A stretch of 64,000 nt of DNA from Chamaelirium japonicum (taxonomy: Eukaryota > Streptophyta > Magnoliopsida > Liliales > Melanthiaceae), in NCBI GenBank assembly GCA_947650365.1, contig OX393550.1:48903594-48967593 (forward strand), read 5' to 3'. Shown here in pieces: positions 10,495 to 22,400 of this stretch; the stretch's first letter is position 1; every line of letters begins with the position of its first letter. The translations under genes were made by a program, and so were the position numbers. The notes under the pieces are model-generated. The model saw only the letters and a list, made by a program, of their open reading frames with translations. It was not told where the DNA came from and did no database searches.

Positions 10495-13400
10495 GGCAAG
10501 GGGGGTAACCTTGCGTTAGGCAAAGTACCTTTTGAGGGACTTGCCACTGGTAGGCAGAGTCGCCACTGGTTCGCAGCTGTCGCCCACCTTCTTCGCTTCA
10601 ATATAGTTGGAAGTGAAGATCTTCTTGACTGGAGTTTTGATGATTGCTGGAGTTTGACTGGAGTCGATGCCCCGGCAATTTGGAAGGATTTGTTCACCGC
10701 TTTTGCAGAGACGAGCTTGAGTCTTTGTCAGGCGATGTGGTATTGCAGTTGAGGGTAGTGATCCCATGTGTGCCATGCTTTCTTTGCTGCGGCTGGATTT
10801 GAACATTGACTTGGTGGAGTTTTGCCCCCGAGTGTTTTCTGACTTGATTGCAAGTTGCTCAGAGCTGGTGCGCTCGGAAGACTCGGTTGAGCTCGAGATG
10901 TGCAACAGACCACGTAACGGTAGTGTCATCTCTTGCAACGTGCTGAAGTTGGCCCCGAAGAATGATAACGCTGGTTCCTTTGCTGGAGGGGAAGGCGATC
11001 GTCCTGGTTTGCAAAGCCATTGAGGTACGAGCCGCAGGACTGAAGCAACTTGAGCAGGCAACGGAATGCATCGCATCGAGCTTGATTTGAAGTTGATGTG
11101 AATTTTCCGTCTTGGTGCTGGCGCTTCTTTGTCTTTGTGCGCTGTCTGGATGGAGGATGTCACTAGTTTTGCAAGTGGAGAGCTTTTGTCCCTCGCAGCT
11201 GCTTTGACTCCCTGAGCTCGTAGAGGTTTTGCTGGATGAGCTTCTGCAACGGGATCTTTCACTTGGTAAAACTCGGCATCAGCAAGGTGTGCGTTAGCCT
11301 TGTTGAACAGCTTGTCGTTGGCAGCGATGCTTCTTCCCATGCTTTCGATGTTGGTATCGCTTTCTTCATCGACTTCTCGGAGCACTTGGTGGACTTCCAT
11401 CACGTAGCAGCAGACCTTGAAGTCTTGATCAGCTTCAAGGAAGCGATTTGGAAAGAACTCCTGGAGTGTTGCCGGCTCTAGGAAGCTTTGCTGGAGGAAA
11501 TTTTTCAGATTTGCTGGTGGTACTTTGGACGTCTTTTTTCCTGGAGCATCATTCTTTTCCTTGAAGGACTTTCTTCTGGGGAATTTTCTTCTTGCCCGGT
11601 CTTTAGCCAGACGTGCTATCCTGTAGCTTGATCGTTGTGACCTTCTCCTTCGAGGCGCCATAGCCCGTGTAAGATCTTCTTTGCCAAGATGAAGAACTGG
11701 TGCTGCGACAGAAGGCTCTTCTTTGATCGGAAGGACTTGCTCTTCTAGAGACTGTACCGATTCATCTTCCGATCTCCAACCGGTTGGCTTGATTTCTTTG
11801 TTTGGAATTAAAGGAGGCATGGAGTAGAGGACATAGAAGTCGAGCTTACCTGATGGTTGGCCTAGCAGGTTGACTTCGGGGCTTCTTTGTTCGTCTCTCG
11901 CTTTGAGCATGTGCCAGGACGTAGCTTCGTTTGGAAGATGGAGTGCTTGCATGAGAGACGGTTGCCCCCAAGACAGTAAGGATTTGGCCCTAGGCACTGA
12001 AGAAGTATGCCGTCGTCGTCTTCTTGGACTGCCCCCTTTCTTTGAGTCATCAACGGTGGACTGCCCCCCTTCTGCGAGGACCGACGGGGCATCTTGCAAT
12101 TCGTCGTCCGAAGTAGAAGTATCACCGTTGTCGGGATCCGTAATGGAGATATGATTGACGGCAAGCATGGGTGGGTGGGTGGGTGTTGAGACAAAGTCCT
12201 CGATTGGCATCCCCAGACGATCGAATGCCGACTTCTTCTTTGATTGTTTGACTGGCCCGAGCCTCTCGAACACGGATGTGCGTTTTCGATTCGACCAGTC
12301 TTTACCACCTCTGGTTTGCTTCCGGAACAAGGTTTGGCCTCGAACCCGTCGTCGTCTTCTCTTGCTGTCTGGATGGCTGAGGTAGGTAGAGAGTGCATCG
12401 GAGATTGTCGATCCTTCAGCTGCTTCATCTACCATCCTTACCTCGATGTAGTTCGAGGTGAAGGTCTTCTTTGTTGTGGTTCTGATGACCAACGGAGCTT
12501 GACTGGAGCCGATGCCTCGGCGGTTCGGGGGAATTTGTTCTCCGTTTTGAAACAGCCGAGCTTGAGTTCTCGTCATCCCATGTGGAGTTGCTGCTGATGG
12601 GAGTGTGCCCATGGCGCTTTCCTCGTTGTAGCCAGCTCTGAACAGCAACTGGGCAGCATTTTGCCCCCAACTCCCTTCTGGCTTGAATCCGAGTTGCTCG
12701 AGGTTTGCCGATTCGACGGGTCTACTTGGGTTCGGAGCTTGCGTCAGACTAGGTAGCGGCACCGTCATTTCTTGCAGAGTGATGACATTGGCCTGAGATA
12801 ACAACGGGGCCAGCTTCCTTGTCGGAGTAGAAGGCGATCGCTCGGATTTTCGGAGCCACTGAGGCGCGAGACGCAGGACAGGCGCCGTTTGGATTGGCAA
12901 CGGGGTATGTTGCATTGCTCTTGACTCGAAGCTGATGCGCATCCTTTGCCCAGGTTTCGGCGTTCCTTGGACCTTGAGTCTTGCCTCGTCAGAGGGTGGC
13001 ACCGGATTCACGGGAAGAGGAGTCTTGTCCTTCTTTACTTCTTCAATCTTTTGAGCTCGAGGAGCTTTAGCTGGAAGAACTTCCGCGACCAGGCCCTTTG
13101 CTTGGTAGAATTTAGCGTCGGCCAGGTGTGCCTCGGCCTCGTTGAATGGCTTGTCGTCCGCAACTATGCACCTCTCCACGCCTTCTTCGTAGTACTTGAG
13201 GCACTGGTGCCAAGTGGATACCACGATGCCGTTCTCGTGCAGCCATGGTCTTCCCAACAGGAGGCGATATGACGTCTGGCAATCGATGATGTGGAAGAGG
13301 ACCGTTGTATCCAGCGGGCCGATGGAAAGCTTCGAACGAATGATTCCGACGGTGGACTGTCCGCCCTGGTTGAAGCCTTGAATGACCAATTGACTTGGTG

Positions 13401-16400
13401 AGAGTTGGTCGTCGGTGATGCCGAGTTGCCGCATCGTCTGGATAGGCATGATATTGACGGCGGAGCCACAGTCCAACAAGATTCGGTTCACTGGCTTCTC
13501 CTTGATGTATCCCGAGACGTAAAGAGGCCGGTTGTGCAATCGCGTCCCGAGTTGCAGGTCCTCATCTGAAAAGGTTATCGTCGCATCACACGAGGCCACA
13601 GCTTTGCGCCTTTGATCGTCCTTCCTCTTCCTTTTGTAGCCATCCGGATCAGCCAAGGCCGCCGCCATTGCCAGGCGAGCCTTCTTCGGGAGATGCAAAG
13701 CCTCTACGAGAGGCATGTGCAAGATTGCTTCGTCGTGAGAGGCGGTGCCCCTTTCGTCGGAATCGCCTCCCTCGTCTGTGGAGTCGCCTTCTCCAGAAGT
13801 TTCGCTTCCGTTCCTTCCTTCCGACGCCTCATGGACTTCGACCATGCAACAAGACACTTTGATGTGTTGGTCCGCTGGGAGGAAGTAATCTGGGAAGAAC
13901 TCTTGCAAAGTTGTCGGCTCTGGAAGACTCTGCTGAAGGATATCGTCTTGGCTTGCTGGCGGCACTTTGAACGCCTTCCTTCCCGGAGTTTTACTTTTCT
14001 TCTTGTAGGTCTTCCGCTTGGTGAATCCCCTCATCACACGGTCTTGCTTGAGCTTCTTTTCTTGCCATGACTTTCGTCGTCGCGGTAGCATGACCCATGC
14101 TTCTTCGTCGGTGGATTCCTCTTCGCTAGGATGATGGTTGACAGCAGCAACTGGTTCCCTCGAAGGCACTTGTTCTTCCTGAGGCTCTATTGGCTCGTCT
14201 TCCGATCCCCAGCCGGTGGGCTTGATTTCGTCGATTGGAATGGACGGAGGCCTTGAGTAGAGGACGTAATAGTCGAACTTCCCCGAAGGCTGGCCCAGCA
14301 GACCGACTTCCGGATCTCCCTGCTCGTATCTTCTTTGGAGCGCTCGTTGGGATGCAGCATTGCTTGGAAGAGGTACTGGCGTGAGTGATGATTGCCCCCT
14401 GGGCAGCGGCGTTTCTTCCTCGGAGAACGCAGGAGTACGTCGACGTCGCTTCGAGACTTTCGGCCGGGAAGTTAACTTAGCGATTGGAGCTTGACGATTG
14501 ATGCGCAATTTGGGCATGCTTCGCCGAGCAGCGACGAGTACTGGCGAGAAGGAGCCGAAGGTGATGGACGTCATGTTGGCCGTCGCAACCTCCCCGGAGT
14601 CGATCTCTATCTTCCCTTGCTTAGTGAGCGCCATGATTCTTTCCTTGAAGACGAAGCATCTTTCGATGGGATGACTTACCACCCGGTGGTATTTGCAAAA
14701 GAGAGGGTCGTCGACGCGATGCATCTGCTCGGGCCTCTTCGAAGGAGGGAGCTCTATTATCTTCTCTTGCAGTAGTTGGTCGAACATAGAGGAGACTTCC
14801 GAGTCTGGGAAAGGGTACTCCTTGGCTTCGAGTTCCTCGAGAGTCATCCTTTGTCTTGGCGGCGCTGGCGGTGGTACGGCGACTCCCTTCTTCTGATCCG
14901 GCTTGCCACCGATCTTGAGTGGTTTGGAGGTTGAAGCGACGTCAGCAACGTTGACTTGTTTCGGTTTCGTTGCCAGTGGCTTGTCCTTCTTCTCTATCTT
15001 CAAGAAGTCCTTGTTCTTCAAGTCCCCGCGGTTTGCTAGACTGAGTTCCATGTCATGAGCCCGAGTTGCGAGTTCTTCGAAAGACCGAGGCTTGATACCT
15101 TTGAGGATGTAGAGCAGACCCCAGTGCATGCCTTGGGTGCACATCTCGATGGCCGAGTCTTCAGACAAGCGGTCTCGTGAATTCAGCTCGAGGTTCCTCC
15201 ACCTGTCGATGTAGTCGATCACTGGCTCATCTTTCCTTTGTTTGACGGCAGTGAGTTCGGTCATACTGACTGTACGTCTGGTGCTGTAGAAGCGATTGAG
15301 GAACTCCCTTTCCATCTGGTCCCAGCTATCGATGGTCCCTGCAGGAAGATCAACGTACCAGTCGAACGCGTTGCCTTTGAGGGTGCGAACGAATTGCTTC
15401 ACCATCTCGTCGCCATATGTGCCAGCATTATTGCAGGTCTCGATGAAGTGGGCGACGTGCTGTCTTGGATTTCCCTTTCCGTCGAAGTGCTGAAACTTTG
15501 GCGGCTGGAATCCGACTGGAAAGCGTAGCTGCTGGATCCTTGTAGTGTAGGGCTTCGAGTATGTCGCCGTGATCGGAGGAAGGCTACTGCCGTGGGAACG
15601 CATCATGTCGGCTATCAACGCTTGGACTTGCTGAGCATTCATCGTTGCCGTTGCCGGAGGTTGAGTGGCTACCGAGGCTGGCGTTGGGGAGATGACTTCC
15701 AATGGGACGGGAGCCGAGGAGAGCGCTGGTGTAACTGCTTGAATCGTCGGAACAACCTCTGCAGGAGCGGGAGTTGAAGACGGAACTGGAGCGGCTACTG
15801 GAGAAGCGACGGGTTGGCTGACGGCTGCAGCGTCCTTTGCGCTTAGCTTTTGGAGCAGAGTGTTGATGTGACGATCCTTCTCCTCCATTAGCCGAGTAAT
15901 TTGCGCCACATGCTCGCTCATCTGCATGACTTGTAGCTGAAGAGCGGACGGAGGGTAATGACGGAGGACATCTCGGTGTTGCATGTTTGCATCCTCGCCA
16001 TCATCATCGGAGACGTAGTTACGCCAACTTGCTTCTGGCTGATGATTGATGTTTGCCCCCTGCAGAGGGGGTGCAACGTCTGCTGGAGAACCCGAACGGG
16101 TTCGGGGTTGGGGCTGGTCCTCCCCAAACTTCTGGACATGGACTCCAGGATCGAGGCTCGTTTCTTCAAGCACCAGGGCCTCGTCGGCGCTTTGGCGAGC
16201 ATCTTCGGTAGTAGCTTCTGGCACGAAGACGTCCGCGAGAGTCCGTGTACGCCGAGTGTAGACGCGGACCATTGGAGGAGCATCACCCTCCGGATTTACT
16301 GGATCACCGTGTCGGAGTAGAGGAGACTCGGCGATTGGTGAGAGGCTTGGAGCAAACGCATCGTTGTTCGTTCCGGCCATTGCAAACTTCAAGCAGCTTC

Positions 16401-19400
16401 TTCAACCGTACGGATGAAAGGAGAAGAGGTCCCACCGGGCGTGCCAGAAATCTGTGGACGCGGAAAAAAGCGCGGGTCGTCTTTATTGCGAATCACACGA
16501 GATTACAAATGTGGCCGGGACCCGGGTTGCTCGGGTGTAGCGAGTCCGGGTTGCGGCGAGTTTTGATCAGGGGATTGTGGGAAAGATCTTCTGGGGGATC
16601 CCTTTGATCCGCGTCTCCACGTGGTGTTCGTGCGAGAGCTCTGAAGGGGCTGCCCAGGACAGGGGTTTTACAGGGAGAGGGTTTTGGAGAGGCTAAGGAA
16701 TGTCCACCGTTGCTTTGTCCCTTCCGTGCTTCGCGCTTTCTCGGCTAGGGGGTTTTCGGCTTCGTTCCTCGGTCTTCGCGTCTTCCTCGTTCCTTGCTTG
16801 ACCTCGGTGTCCTTGATCGTCGGTTCGCGGCGTCGATCTAGCTTTTGGCGTTGGCTTTGGCTTTGGCTTTTTGGCTTTGGCTTTGCTCCGGCGTGGCTTT
16901 GGCTTTTGCTTTGCTTCGGCGCTTGCACTTGGACGTAGCTGGGAGAGACTTGCGATGCTTTCGTTCTTCCGGACTTCGCGTCGTATCGGCTAGAACGTGC
17001 GGTGCTTTTGCTCGTGGCCGGCGTAGTCGCTTGGCTTTGGCACTTGCGTTGCTTTGGCGCGGGCTTTACTGGGGCTTTTGCTTTGGCTTCTTGCGTTGGC
17101 TTTAGCTTCGGCGTCAGCTCGATCTTCTTCTTCGAACGACGTGGGCTACTTCTCCGGTGCTTCGACGGTTTACGTATCGACTGGACTTCTCTTCTTCTCC
17201 GGGCTTCTTTGGCGTGATCGGAGTCGAAGAATGCTTTCGAAGATAGTGAGGGTAGCACCGATCTCCGTGCGACGGTTGTGGCGTCGGCTTTTGTTGATGA
17301 AGACGACGAGGGAGCGACGCTTCAGACTATCTGCTCCAGGCTTTCTTCTTCGTGGATGGCGCAGGTGTTAGTCGAAGACGACGGGGTGATGACGCTTCGC
17401 TTCTCTCCTCCGAGCTTTGGGGCTTGATCGGGATCGAGGATCTGTTGGAGACGACGGGGTAGTGCCGCTCCTCTTCTTCTCCGGGCTTTTGGGCTTGATC
17501 GGAGTCGAAGGCTTGTTGGAGACGACGGGGTAGTGCCGCTCCTCTTCTTCTCCGGGCTTTTGGGCTTGATCGGAGTCGAAGCTTGTTGGAGACGACGGGG
17601 TAGTGCCGCTCCTCTTCTTCTCCGGGCTTTTGGGCTTGATCGGAGTCGAAGCTTGTTGGAGACGACGGGGTAGTGCCGCTCCTCTTCTTCTCCGGGCTTT
17701 TGGGCTTGATCGGAGTCGAAGCTTGTTGGAGACGACGGGGTAGTGCCGCTCCTCTTCTTCTCCGGGCTTTTGGGCTTGATCGGAGTCGAAGCTTGTTGGA
17801 GACGACGGGGTAGTGCCGCTCCTCTTCTTCTCCGGGCTTTTGGGCTTGATCGGAGTCGAAGCTTGTTGGAGACGACGGGGTAGTGCCGCTCCTCTTCTTC
17901 TCCGGGCTTTTGGGCTTGATCGGAGTTGAAGCTTGTTGGAGACGACGGGGTAGTGCCGCTCCTCTTCTTCTCCGGCCTTTGCTTCTGGCGTCTTCGGAGT
18001 CGAAGGGTTCTTCTTCTCCGAGCTTTCTTCTTCGTGCACGGAGTCGAAGGGATGATCTTCGTGTGCAAGGGCCTTCACATTGATGAGGACTTTCAGTAAG
18101 CCGATCCCTCGGGACAGGCTTGACTGTGCCTCGTGAAGCCTTGGGTCGATGAAGAAGCGCTTCCTCTTCTGCAGAGCTCCGGCGTTTCGTCTTCAATTTT
18201 CCGACCATTTTTTCATTCCCCCACCCCCTCTATTTATAGGCAAAGAGGTGGGGAGAGAGATATGGGAACATTTAATTTTAAATCCCTTTTGTATCTCTCC
18301 CATAATTACCCGGATTTTATTCATCCATTGATGAGGGGAATAACATTTAGTTGTTTTCCTTTTCTGGCGGGTGCAATTATGGCTGGATTTCGCACACGAA
18401 ATCGATGGCGATCGGGCGCTTCGTCTTGTGCGTCGGATCGAGGTATCGGCGCAGATCCGCGTGTGTGCAGACGTCATACGCTACCTCCCCCCGCGCATGG
18501 CGGTATTTTTTCCTTTTCTTTCTTTTCTTTCCTTTTCTTTTCTTTCCTTTTTCTTTTCTTTCCTTTCTTTTCTTTCCTTTTTCTTTTCTTTCTTTTTCTC
18601 CCCTTTCCTTGCAGGGCCGGCCGGCCCCTCCTTGGGGTTCGGTCCCCACTAGGGCCGGCCCTATAGGGTTCGGACCCTAGTAGGGGCCGGCCCCTCTTGG
18701 GGCGGGGTCCGAGTACGTGTCGGCGCGCGCGAGTCGGGTCCGCGTGTCGGGTTTGCATCCGCGTCGGCGCGAGCGAGTTGGGTCCGCGTGTCGGGTTTGC
18801 ATCCGCGTCGGCACACGTAAGTCGGGTTCGGGTCCGACGAAATTCGTGTGTCTACAACGATACTTTGTGAAGAAGCCTTTTGCCAGTAACCTTTTCAAAA
18901 TTGTTGATACTTGGATCAACTCATGGATTTATTTCGATCTTTATAGGTCAAATTGGTTATGCACTTGTCCCCATGATTGCTAGAGGGGTGATGTTGGGCC
19001 CCGACCAACCTGTGATTCTTCACATGCTTGATATTCCACTGGCTGCGGAGGCCTTAAACGGTGTAAAGATGGAGTTGGTTGATGCTGCATTTCCACTTCT
19101 CAAAGGTAGATGGCCTTTCTTCACATGGTATGCCATATTTATGTTTAATCAGTTGTTGTATCTGGTTTTTTTTTGTATACGGTTCAACAGGCGTTGTTGC
19201 TACGACGGATGTCGTTGAAGCTTGCACTGGTGTAAATATAGCCGTTATGGTCGGCGGGTTTCCTAGGAAAGAGGGCATGGAAAGGAAAGATGTGATGTCA
19301 AAAAATGTGTCCATTTACAAAGCTCAAGCTTCAGCTTTGGAGCAGCATGCAGCTAAAAATTGCAAGGTGGTGTTGATGTTTAAAATTCTACTATTCATTC

Positions 19401-22400
19401 GTCAGTGCTAATTTTGTGCTAGATAGAGTACTTCTTAAGTAGTATATTCCATAAGGTTCACAAATTAATCATTCATTAGATAAGTCCTATGACTCCTATC
19501 TTCCTTTAATTTGCCTTGGCACTGTCTCTGTAAATGAAATGCTGATCTTGATCATCTAATCACAGGGGAACTCATAATTTATGGTCTGAGAGAGAACTAT
19601 TCCGTGACCATAAATTTGCTATAATTTTTGGTCTAATATTGAGCTGGTGGTGATCATTAGGTCATTTACATATTTGATGTGATGACTAATAGTGCTAGTC
19701 ACGTTCCTGTATGCAAGGTTCGAAATCTCCATTTCGGTGGAAATTTCGACCTTCTGGATATGGAAATATTTCGTGGAAATATTTCGACAGTGTGGAAATA
19801 TTGCAATTTTGTAGAAATGGTGGAAATATTGATTTTTTGATGGAAATTTTAATGAAACTCCGGATAGTCATAAACCAAGTATAGATACACACTTTGGAAC
19901 ACTCACATAATATGTGTACCCTATCAAGGGGTGTAGAGCTTCACATAACATGTATTCAATGTATTAAGTCTGTGAGTGTTGTGCAATCTTATTTAGTTCG
20001 GTTTTGATATATTTTTTTCAAATATTTTTTAATCCTTTTTTTGGATAACAATATTTTTGAAATAAAGATTAGTTGATTGTTAAAATAATGTTTCAAACGA
20101 TTTTGAAAGCGGACTTAAAACAAGAAAGTTATGCAAATTTGAAATTGTGCAAAAATTATGTTGAAATGTGAAACACTGTTTTTTTACTAAGTCTGAAAAA
20201 ACGAGTTTTTATATAGAAAAGTTTTTATACATTCAAAATTTCCTAAGACGGACCATGGTTTTCTAGATGTACTCGTACTTCTACATCTTGTGGAATTTTT
20301 TGAGCTAAAAAGGAGTTGATTTAATCACTTTTCTCACCATGTAGATTTTATAAAAATCCATAAAAATTGTTTTCTCCTACTAAAATTGAATGTTTACTTT
20401 TTGATTCCTTTGTTTTTTGATTTTTTTGATATTTTTATTGAAACCAAATGGGGGGGTATTTGCTTATTTACATATAATAACTTAAAGTAAATGGAGAAAA
20501 TAAAAATTAAGTAAAACGACATTTACTTAAATGTTATTATATGTAAATAAGCTGCTGAGAACCAGGCCCCCCAGTCCCCTTTTATAACCAGTCAGTCACA
20601 GAATTTCGGATAAATTTCGCGAGATTCTTCGAAATTTTCGCGAAATTTCGATAAAATATCGCGATATTTCGTGGAGATGGAAATATTTCGTGGAAATATT
20701 GCGATATTTCGTGGAGATGGAAATATTTCGTGAAAATATCGCGATATTTCGCGAAATTGCTCGATATTTTGACATTTTCAATTATGCTCGAGATTGCAGG
20801 TGATATTTCGTATCGGGGTTTCATTTTTCCGATATATTTCGCGATATTTCGCGAAATATATCGATTTTTTGTTCCATGCCTGTATGTAGAAGGGATGACC
20901 AGAAGTCTTACCTCTTAACAACAGTGCTTATTTGTATCTGCAGTATTCAAGTTGATCTTTCTTGTTTATTAGTTGCTATTTCAATCGTGTGTGCGCACAT
21001 GCGGGAAAAAAGAACTATCCCATATGGTGTTCAATATTACCTTGCAGGTACTGGTCGTCGCTAATCCAGCTAACACAAATGCGCTCATCCTGAAAGAATT
21101 TGCCCCTTCAATACCGGCAAAGAACATCACATGCCTTACACGCCTTGATCACAATAGAGCCCTTGGTCAAATCTCAGAAAGGCTAAACGTCCAAGTCAGT
21201 GATGTGAAGAATGTCATAATATGGGGAAACCATTCTTCAACTCAATATCCTGATGTAAGCCATGCAACTCTCATCACTCAAGGTGGAGAAAAGTCTGTCA
21301 GAGAACTTGTTGGTGATGATCAGTGGTAATGTGCCTTTATTTATTTGTTGCTAATAGATGAAACTAAAGCATTCATCTTCTAGCATACTTATGGACTTTG
21401 TTTTTATGACAATTATTGACTTGAAATAGTTATTAACATCAAATGTGAGCTATGTCTTGTGTGGGTTGTGGGTCATCTGCGTTTGTGTATCTGTGTGTGA
21501 GCATGCGTGCATCTGCATGCGAGAATCTATCATATTTAGAAAGTAAAAGATGGGGTGTTAATTTTTTTTTTTTTTATCATAAATCTATGATGCATGCTAA
21601 ATTGTAAAATGTTATTAACCAACAAACGATCAAAGAATTTATTTCCTTTATTAAGTTCATTCTACAAATAAAATATATTGCAATGCCGATGACAATATTT
21701 ATATGTACGAACAAGTCTCCAAAGCATGTTGTTTACCTTGTTCCTACTTTCTCCCGATTAGAGTGGTCCAGGGACCATAGCTGTTGCATCTTTGAGAGAG
21801 AGAGATGTATTTTTCTTGTTGAGCAATAAGATGCCACTGCCAACCTTCCCTCGGCTAGTGCGCTATCACTTACGAGAGTGCACAATAATGTGAATTTGGA
21901 GGCACCTCGCTCACTAGAACTCACCTACCGTCTTGCATTGTTTTCCATGGATCTTTTCTATTGAAACCAGAGAGTATGCTTCATCTGAGGGAACTTGATT
22001 TCCACATTCATGACCATGCAAAACTAGTCAAGAATTCCTCTGTACCTTGTCATCCATATTAATTGTTACCTCCTTTACCAACACATCTTTTGTAAGCTTT
22101 TTACACAATTTCCTTCTGTTTTTTTTTCTCTTTTTATAACTTATCCGATCATTTGACTCTTCAACATAGTAAGTTTTGTTTCTGCTAACCTGCAACATAG
22201 TGACTTTCGGAGAAGTGTGGGAACAAAGTCAATTCTCTTGGAGAGCACTAGCCATAGTGTATACACTTAAACAATAGGCCATAACCCTTCAGATGAATCA
22301 GATGTAGTAGGAACATAGGAGCCAACGGTGCTAGTACACACTTCTTGTACTAATAACTGATCATGTACTCCTAACTAGATACCCGAAGCGATACCCAATG

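Larger units (their letters stand above)
6996..10515. other. 3' internal region of element A
   Basis: This is the stretch between the Gag-protease stop and the 3' LTR. It begins next to the LTR with the complement of a GAGGGGGCATT polypurine stretch (6996-7006). The next part matches the antisense promoter and leader of element B. After that come long TTC/TTTC pyrimidine runs, GC-rich alanine/arginine-coding stretches, tandem 154-bp repeats, a degraded coiled-coil remnant and a run of 30 or more T (about 10462-10493). The plant-mobile-domain part of the antisense gene is missing. Confidence 0.75.
4521..18856 (-). mobile_element. Element A: non-autonomous Ty3/gypsy LTR retrotransposon
   Basis: This complete 14,336-bp LTR element lies in malate dehydrogenase intron 1, opposite to the gene. 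Both LTRs have TG...CA ends. A perfect 5-bp duplication, ACGAT (4516-4520 and 18857-18861), flanks it. In its own direction the order is 5' LTR (16453-18856), primer-binding site, one long Gag-protease frame (16380-10516), a 3.5-kb GC- and pyrimidine-rich 3' region, then the 3' LTR (4521-6995). No reverse transcriptase, RNase H or integrase is encoded. Element B at 32654 shares the LTR, leader and Gag, so A is a non-autonomous member of that family. I noticed about half a dozen substitutions between its LTRs, plus a 70-bp copy-number difference, so it inserted recently but probably before B. Confidence 0.93.
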
